A DNA stretch of 15,801 nt from an uncultured Kiritimatiellota bacterium. Its GTDB lineage: Bacteria > Verrucomicrobiota > Kiritimatiellia > RFP12 > UBA1067. The notes below the pieces were generated by a model that did not search any database, was not told the origin of the DNA, and saw nothing but the letters and a program-made list of their open reading frames with translations. Below, piece by piece: positions 11,674 to 15,801 of the stretch. The position numbers and the translations under genes were made by a program. The stretch covers positions 1-15,801 of the forward strand of contig CAKURH010000090.1 in NCBI GenBank assembly GCA_934675625.1. The letters are read 5' to 3'. Numbering within the stretch: the first letter of the stretch is position 1; each line of letters starts with the position of its first letter.

Positions 11674-12048
11674 ATGACCGAACCTGAATACAACGAAACT
11701 GACGTGCCGGTGCGCGAGAATGGGGACGAGGCGGAAATCCGTGATACGGACATCGTCTTCGACTGTCCGCACTGCGGGAAGAACCTCGTGATCGACTATC
11801 GCGGCGCGGGGCTCCAGATCAACTGTTCGGAATGCGGCGAGCCGGTGCTCGTGCCGATTCCCGACGGCATGGAGCTGACCGACCTCGACCTCGATCCGGG
11901 CGAGATCCTGAAGCAGCTGTTCGCGACGCGGCGCAACTACCAGAAGGCGGAGGCGAAGGCCGAGGCCCTGAAGGCGCGGCTTGTCCAGCTGCAGGAGACG
12001 CTCGGCGTCATGCAGGAGGTCATCGCGGAGGGGCTGAGCGCATCGTGA
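11674..12048 (+). CDS. Zinc-ribbon and coiled-coil protein of unknown function (124 aa)
   Basis: After an acidic N-terminus (about 26 residues), two CxxC knuckles (FDCPHCGKNLVID and INCSECGEPVLVP, about residues 29-58) form a zinc ribbon. The acidic segment MELTDLDLDPGEIL and an Ala/Glu/Lys helix likely to be a coiled coil (NYQKAEAKAEALKARLVQLQ, about residues 89-108) follow. I do not recognise a specific family. Small zinc-ribbon proteins of this shape occur widely in PVC bacteria without assigned roles. It has its own promoter and a clear GGGGAG ribosome site. Its stop overlaps the GTG start of the phosphatidyltransferase gene, so the two are translated together. Confidence 0.8.
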   Translation: MTEPEYNETDVPVRENGDEAEIRDTDIVFDCPHCGKNLVIDYRGAGLQINCSECGEPVLVPIPDGMELTDLDLDPGEILKQLFATRRNYQKAEAKAEALKARLVQLQETLGVMQEVIAEGLSAS

Positions 12049-12695
12049 CGCGCCGCGCAAAATCCCGCTTCGTCAACGCGCTGACGTTTGCGCGCGTGCC
12101 GCTCATCTTCGCGTGGGCGGCGCTCGCGGTCGTGCAGGAGCTGCTGGCCGAGCCGATGGGGGGCGCGGGTCTCGCGCTCGCGGCCGGGGCCTGCCTCGCG
12201 ATGCTTCTCTCGGGGCTCACCGACTTGTGGGACGGCGCGCTCGCGCGGCGCTGGCACGTCGTCTCGACGCTCGGCAAGATGGCCGACCCGCTGATGGACA
12301 AGATCTTCTACCTTGTGGCGTTCCCCGTCCTCTCCTGGCAGGTCCTGCACCAGGGCGGGAGCGAGGCGCACGCGCTCGTGATGCTGGGCTTTACCGTCCT
12401 CTACATGCTGCGCGACACGTGGGTCACGTTCATGCGATCGGTCGGCGCGCTCTACGGGGCGGACGTCGCGGCGATGTGGCTCGGCAAGGTGCGGACGGCG
12501 CTGTCGTTCCCCGGCGCGGGCTGGATCTACGTCTACCTCTGCTTCCACCGGCTCGCGCCGACGTCGTGGGAGGGCCCGTGGCTCGCGACGTGCTACGCCG
12601 TCGAGGCGGGCCTCGTCGCGCTGACGCTTTGGAGCCTCTACACCTACACGGTCGCCTACCTGCCCTATTTGAAGAGGGCACTTGAACGAAAGTGA
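12045..12695 (+). CDS. CDP-alcohol phosphatidyltransferase, PgsA-like (216 aa)
   Basis: This membrane enzyme transfers a phosphatidyl group from CDP-diacylglycerol to an alcohol. The family signature DG-x2-AR-x8-G-x3-D-x3-D is complete: DGALAR, RWHVVSTL, GKMADPLMD (about residues 66-91). The N-terminal FVNALTFARVPLIF matches the N-x-LTxxRxPL start of phosphatidylglycerophosphate synthases. Several hydrophobic helices surround it. PgsA making phosphatidylglycerol phosphate is the likeliest role, but the acceptor cannot be read from sequence. The start is GTG 12045, overlapping the previous stop (GTGA), with GGAGGGG upstream. The promoter of the pseudopilin gene overlaps its 3' end. Confidence 0.87.
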   Translation: MTRRAKSRFVNALTFARVPLIFAWAALAVVQELLAEPMGGAGLALAAGACLAMLLSGLTDLWDGALARRWHVVSTLGKMADPLMDKIFYLVAFPVLSWQVLHQGGSEAHALVMLGFTVLYMLRDTWVTFMRSVGALYGADVAAMWLGKVRTALSFPGAGWIYVYLCFHRLAPTSWEGPWLATCYAVEAGLVALTLWSLYTYTVAYLPYLKRALERK

Positions 12696-12710
12696 AATTT
12701 GTGAGATAAT
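12682..12710 (+). promoter_or_regulatory. Pseudopilin gene promoter
   Basis: TTGAAC (12682-12687), a 17-bp spacer and GATAAT (12705-12710) lie across the end of the phosphatidyltransferase gene in a locally AT-rich patch. An A-rich leader of about 30 nt precedes the start codon. Confidence 0.7.
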
Positions 12711-12742
12711 ACAAACACCAAAACAAAACTAAAAAAGGTTCA

Positions 12743-13477
12743 ATGAACATGAAAAAGCAGTCCAACGGTTTTACGCTCGTCGAGCTTCTCGTCGTCATCG
12801 GCATTCTCGGCATTCTGATGGGTGCGCTGTTCCCGGCCATCTCGTCCGCCATGCTGTCGGCGAACACGTCCGCCATGTCCATGCGTGGCCGCAACTTGTT
12901 TGTGGCGATTACGCAGTGCAACACCGAGCGCGAGGGCGCGGGGCTTCAGGCCGTGTGGCCGCAGACGGCGACCGAGGGCGTCGACACGGAAGACAAGGAC
13001 GTCATCAACGCCTCCAGCTCGACGGACTTCTTCAAGGCGCTCTTCGACCTCGACACGTCGGCCGACAGCCGTCAGCCGTATGTGGATGTCGACATCAGCA
13101 CGCTGTCGGGCGGCGGCGTTCCCGGCATGAGCGGCAACACGCTTCAGCCCGCGAACGTCGCGTGGCGCGTGACGCAGAACCTCCAGAGCGAGGTCGCGGA
13201 CGTCGTGCCGGCGCTGGTCTCGCGCAACGTCGATGCGGATGCCCTGCAGTCGAACCTCAAGAGCTATGACGGCACGACGGCGACGAAGATCGAGTGCGGC
13301 AAGAGCGGTGGCCAGTACACGTCGACGCCGTTCGGCAACAAGGCGTGGATCCTCATCCGCAAGGGCGGTGCGGCGCAGGTCATCAAGGCGAAGTATTCGC
13401 GTCTCAACGTGATCTTCAACAAGCAGAGCTTCGACAACAGCGCGCTTGAGAACCAGCTGACGATTCTGCAGCTCTGA
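12743..13477 (+). CDS. Prepilin-type (type II secretion/type IV pilin-like) protein (244 aa)
   Basis: The N-terminus has a short basic leader, then the prepilin peptidase site G|FTLVELLVVIGILGILMG with Glu5 of the mature protein and a long hydrophobic helix. The rest (about 200 residues) is a globular exported domain rich in Ser, Thr, Asp and Asn, with no further family I recognise. ATG 12749 (MKKQSNG) is an alternative start better spaced from the AAGG site. Proteins of this type are numerous in Lentisphaerota and Kiritimatiellota, and many are not part of a secretion apparatus. It has its own promoter. Its stop overlaps the priA start (TGATG), so priA may depend partly on this transcript, an unexpected pairing. 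Confidence 0.85.
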   Translation: MNMKKQSNGFTLVELLVVIGILGILMGALFPAISSAMLSANTSAMSMRGRNLFVAITQCNTEREGAGLQAVWPQTATEGVDTEDKDVINASSSTDFFKALFDLDTSADSRQPYVDVDISTLSGGGVPGMSGNTLQPANVAWRVTQNLQSEVADVVPALVSRNVDADALQSNLKSYDGTTATKIECGKSGGQYTSTPFGNKAWILIRKGGAAQVIKAKYSRLNVIFNKQSFDNSALENQLTILQL

Positions 13478-15723
13478 TGCTCGTCAAGGTCGCGATTGAC
13501 CTCGCGCTCGATCGGCTCTTCACCTACGAAGTGCCCGAAGCGCTCCAAGAGAAGCTGGCCGTCGGCCAGCTTCTTTCCGTTCCGTTCGGCCATCGCGCGG
13601 CGCGCGGCTTCGCGGTCGAGGTTGCGCCCGCTTCGGCGGGCGGGGGGCTGACGGCGCAGCCCCCCGCAAGACCCTCGCGCCTCTCAAGTCAAAAAGCCTA
13701 TCGACTGAAGCCGGTTACGGCGATTGTCGACGAGACGCCGTTCTTCTCGCCGAAGCTGCTGGCGCTTGTGAGGCGGGTCGCGGCCTACACGGCCGCGCCG
13801 CTGGAGTCGGTGCTGAAGGCGGCGCTCCCGGCGGCGGTGCTGAAGAAGAACGCGCGGCCGCGCGAGCAGCTGTTCGTCGAGGTCAAAGAGGTTGAACCGG
13901 CCAACGCCCTCACCCCCCGTCAGCGCTGGCTTTACGACAACCTTGTGCGTCTCGGCGGCGGGTGGCTGACGCCGCTCTGCCGCGAGCTGAAGACGACGCC
14001 CGCCTCGCTGAAGCAGCTGGGGGCGCTCGGCCTCGTCACGGTTGCCGTGCGCGCGAAGCGGCGCAGCCCCCTCGGCAACCGCCGCATTCTGCCGTCGAAG
14101 CCGTGGCCGCTCAACGCCGAGCAGCAGATCGCCTTGGATTTGATCGAGTCGGCGGCTTCGGCCGCCGGGGGGTTGACGGCGCACCCCCCCGCAAGCCTCT
14201 TATCGCCCGTTCTTCTCTTTGGCGTGACGGGCAGCGGCAAGACCGAAGTCTACCTTCAGGCGATTGCGCGCGAGCTTGACGCGGGGCGCGGCGCAATCGT
14301 CATGGTGCCGGAGATCTCGCTGACGCCGCAGACCGTCCAGCGCTTCGCCTCGCGCTTCGGCGACCGCGTGGCCGTCCTGCACTCGGCGCTCTCGGACGGC
14401 GAACGCTACGACGAGTGGCATCGCATCCGCGCGGGCGCGGCGCGCGTCGTCGTCGGGCCGCGCAGCGCCGTCTGGGCGCCCGTCAGGAACTTGGGGCTGA
14501 TCGTCGTGGACGAGGAGCACGAGACCTCCTACAAGCAGGACGAGACGCCGCGCTACCATGCGCGGGACGTCGCGGTGCTGCGCGGCGCGATCGAGGGCGC
14601 GCGCGTCGTCCTCGGCAGCGCGACGCCGTCGCTCGAAAGCTGGCTCAACGTGGCGCGCGGCAAGTACCGCCTCGCGACGATGAAGTGCCGCGCGGGCGCG
14701 GGGACGCTCCCGACCGTCCGCCTCGTCGAGATGCGCGACGGCTCGATCTTCTCGCCGGAGCTTCTGGACGCGATTCGGCTGCGCCTCGACCGGCACGAGC
14801 AGACGATTCTCTTCCTCAATCGGCGCGGCTACTCGCGGCAGGTCGTCTGCGAAGCGTGCGGACACGTCATCGAGTGCCCCGACTGCGGCCTCCCGTACAC
14901 GTACCACCAGGCGGACAACTGTCTGCGTTGTCACGTCTGCGGCGGCTGGGTCGCGCGTCCGGCGACGTGTCCGACCTGCCATGCGCCCGCGCTCGAGTAT
15001 CGCGGCATCGGCACGCAGCGGGCGGAGGCCGCCCTGAAGAAGTGCTTTGCGCGCGCGAAGGTTCTGCGCATGGACGCCGACTCGACATCGCGCAAGCACA
15101 CGCACGACGACATCCTCGACGCCTTTCGCCGACAGGAGGCCGACATCCTGCTCGGCACGCAAATGATCGCGAAGGGCCTCGACTTCCCGAACGTCACGCT
15201 CGTCGGCGTCCTCAATGCGGACAGTTCCATCAACATGCCGGACTTCCGGGCGGTCGAGCGGAGCTTCCAGCTGTTCGCGCAGGTCGCGGGCCGCGCGGGA
15301 CGGGCGGAGCTGCCGGGCGAGGTCTTCATCCAGAGCCACGAGATCGAGAGCCCCGTCTTGCGGGCGGTCGTGCGCGGCGACTTCGCCGCGTTCGCGGCGG
15401 ACGAGCTGAAGGCGCGCGAAGAGGGGTTCTTTCCTCCGTACTGCCACCTCGCGATGGTCAACTTCAAGTCGAAGGACCTGAAGCTCGTCGGCGACTGGGC
15501 GACGATGTACGCCGCGTCGCTCGCGAAGTGCGCGGGGCTGACGGTGACGGACGCGATGCCGAGCGCGCTGGAGAAGGCCGAGGGCTGGTACCGCTGGCAG
15601 GTGATGGTGCGCGCCGCGTCGGCCTCGGCGATCGTCCGGGCCTGGCGCTGGCTTTCCGCCGCGCGCCCCGCGCCTGCCGCGCTGCGCATCGCCCTCGACC
15701 TCGACGCCTACAACTTGACGTGA
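13477..15723 (+). CDS. priA: Primosomal replication restart helicase PriA (748 aa)
   Basis: PriA reloads the replicative helicase at stalled forks. The N-terminal DNA-binding part (VKVAIDLALDRLFTYEVP, then VGQLLSVPFGHR) leads to Walker A GVTGSGKTE at residues 249-257 and the DEEH box at 345-348. The paired zinc sites follow, with eight cysteines in four CxxC knuckles (about residues 458-505). Helicase motifs ILLGTQMIAKGLDFPNV and QVAGRAGR come next. Two near-identical peptides, ASAGGGLTAQPPA (about residue 51) and ASAAGGLTAHPPA (about 226), lie in loops where other PriA proteins have none. They are encoded by matching paired hairpins. One is just before Walker A; both keep the frame. The start overlaps the pseudopilin stop by one base. 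Confidence 0.95.
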   Translation: MLVKVAIDLALDRLFTYEVPEALQEKLAVGQLLSVPFGHRAARGFAVEVAPASAGGGLTAQPPARPSRLSSQKAYRLKPVTAIVDETPFFSPKLLALVRRVAAYTAAPLESVLKAALPAAVLKKNARPREQLFVEVKEVEPANALTPRQRWLYDNLVRLGGGWLTPLCRELKTTPASLKQLGALGLVTVAVRAKRRSPLGNRRILPSKPWPLNAEQQIALDLIESAASAAGGLTAHPPASLLSPVLLFGVTGSGKTEVYLQAIARELDAGRGAIVMVPEISLTPQTVQRFASRFGDRVAVLHSALSDGERYDEWHRIRAGAARVVVGPRSAVWAPVRNLGLIVVDEEHETSYKQDETPRYHARDVAVLRGAIEGARVVLGSATPSLESWLNVARGKYRLATMKCRAGAGTLPTVRLVEMRDGSIFSPELLDAIRLRLDRHEQTILFLNRRGYSRQVVCEACGHVIECPDCGLPYTYHQADNCLRCHVCGGWVARPATCPTCHAPALEYRGIGTQRAEAALKKCFARAKVLRMDADSTSRKHTHDDILDAFRRQEADILLGTQMIAKGLDFPNVTLVGVLNADSSINMPDFRAVERSFQLFAQVAGRAGRAELPGEVFIQSHEIESPVLRAVVRGDFAAFAADELKAREEGFFPPYCHLAMVNFKSKDLKLVGDWATMYAASLAKCAGLTVTDAMPSALEKAEGWYRWQVMVRAASASAIVRAWRWLSAARPAPAALRIALDLDAYNLT
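13626..13670 (+). repeat. In-frame palindromic element in priA, copy A
   Basis: Hairpin 1 (13626-13641) is GCCCGC-TTCG-GCGGGC. Hairpin 2 (13642-13665) is a perfect 9-bp stem GGGGGGCTG/CAGCCCCCC with loop ACGGCG. GCAAG follows. The element encodes ASAGGGLTAQPPA. Its architecture equals that of copy B base for base in length. Confidence 0.85.
14151..14195 (+). repeat. In-frame palindromic element in priA, copy B
   Basis: Hairpin 1 (14151-14166) is GGCGGC-TTCG-GCCGCC. Hairpin 2 (14167-14190) has GGGGGGTTG against CACCCCCCC with one mismatch and the same loop ACGGCG. GCAAG follows. It encodes ASAAGGLTAHPPA in the same codon phase as copy A. Two stem pairs of hairpin 1 differ from copy A with compensating changes. 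Confidence 0.85.
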
Positions 15724-15733
15724 GGGGTCGCCG

Positions 15734-15801
15734 GACAGACTAAATGCAACTATGGGCAGGTTAAATGCACAGTAGCTCTGCGGTGTGCATTTAGTCTGCC
15801 A
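15734..15801. repeat. Inverted/direct repeat cluster, possible insertion-sequence end
   Basis: Three related units occur in 68 bp. CAGACTAAATGCA (15736-15748) and CAGGTTAAATGCA (15757-15769) are direct repeats; TGCATTTAGTCTG (15786-15798) is the exact inverse of the first. Read inward from the window edge, the last begins TGGCAGACTAAATGCACA. Clustered terminal repeats of this sort are found at the ends of some insertion sequences, for example the IS21 family. No transposase is in the window, so this is tentative. It begins 10 bp after the priA stop. Confidence 0.5.

Noticed and set aside
1..15801. A CRISPR array
   Set aside because: No regularly spaced repeats of about 23-40 bp with unique spacers occur anywhere. 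The repeats found are 7-13 bp motifs or paired hairpins.

Overview
The window is high-GC bacterial DNA. A compact run of housekeeping genes on the + strand (about 2850-15723) follows a smaller accessory region (1 to about 2833). The mix is a prepilin-type protein, a Pal-TatB-TatC block, a UDP-glucuronate decarboxylase, a phosphofructokinase of PPi-type ancestry and weak Shine-Dalgarno sites. This suggests an uncultured Gram-negative of the PVC group, perhaps Kiritimatiellota or Lentisphaerota. That placement is an inference; no rRNA gene is present to confirm it.

Accessory region, 1-2833. On the - strand, from right to left, lie a YafQ-type RNase toxin (1369-1079), a linked antitoxin-like protein (1074-574), two overlapping ribbon-helix-helix proteins (494-264 and 274-107) and a tRNA-like fragment cut by the window edge (56-1). 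Diverging on the + strand are a HicB-type antitoxin (1530-1778) and an exported VasI/TagO-like protein whose first ~17 residues look like a decapitated HicA toxin (1775-2374). The region ends at 2775-2833 with the 3' half of a tRNA-Tyr gene that has no matching 5' half. This is the expected distal scar of an element integrated into tRNA-Tyr, with the element lying to the left. Two short-repeat systems are specific to this region: three copies of GGTTGGTTRAACC, and two 10-bp-phased GGGAAA arrays in opposite orientation around the hicB module.

Housekeeping region, 2853-15723. In order: a 4HBT acyl-CoA thioesterase, UDP-glucuronate decarboxylase, phosphofructokinase and gap (sugar nucleotides and glycolysis); then pal, tatB, tatC and a TrkH/KtrB K+ channel subunit (envelope and membrane); an Opp/Dpp-type ABC ATPase; mutY; a zinc-ribbon protein; a CDP-alcohol phosphatidyltransferase; a pseudopilin; and priA. 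Genes overlap or nearly touch, so most are probably co-transcribed from a few promoters. The promoters are readable as sigma70-type sites, mostly with 18-bp spacers. At gap/pal, and less clearly at mutY/zinc-ribbon, a terminator hairpin overlaps the next promoter.

The strongest unexplained signal is in priA. Two 40-nt elements of identical architecture (a TTCG-capped hairpin, then a G6/C6-stem hairpin) sit in the same reading frame and encode near-identical peptides at two loop positions. Base changes in the first stem are compensated. They behave like in-frame palindromic insertions similar in concept to Rickettsia palindromic elements. A run of 7-bp repeats inside the decarboxylase gene and a palindrome inside the ABC ATPase gene suggest that in-frame repeat insertion is a habit of this genome. 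The window closes with an inverted-repeat cluster (15734-15801) that looks like the terminus of another element.
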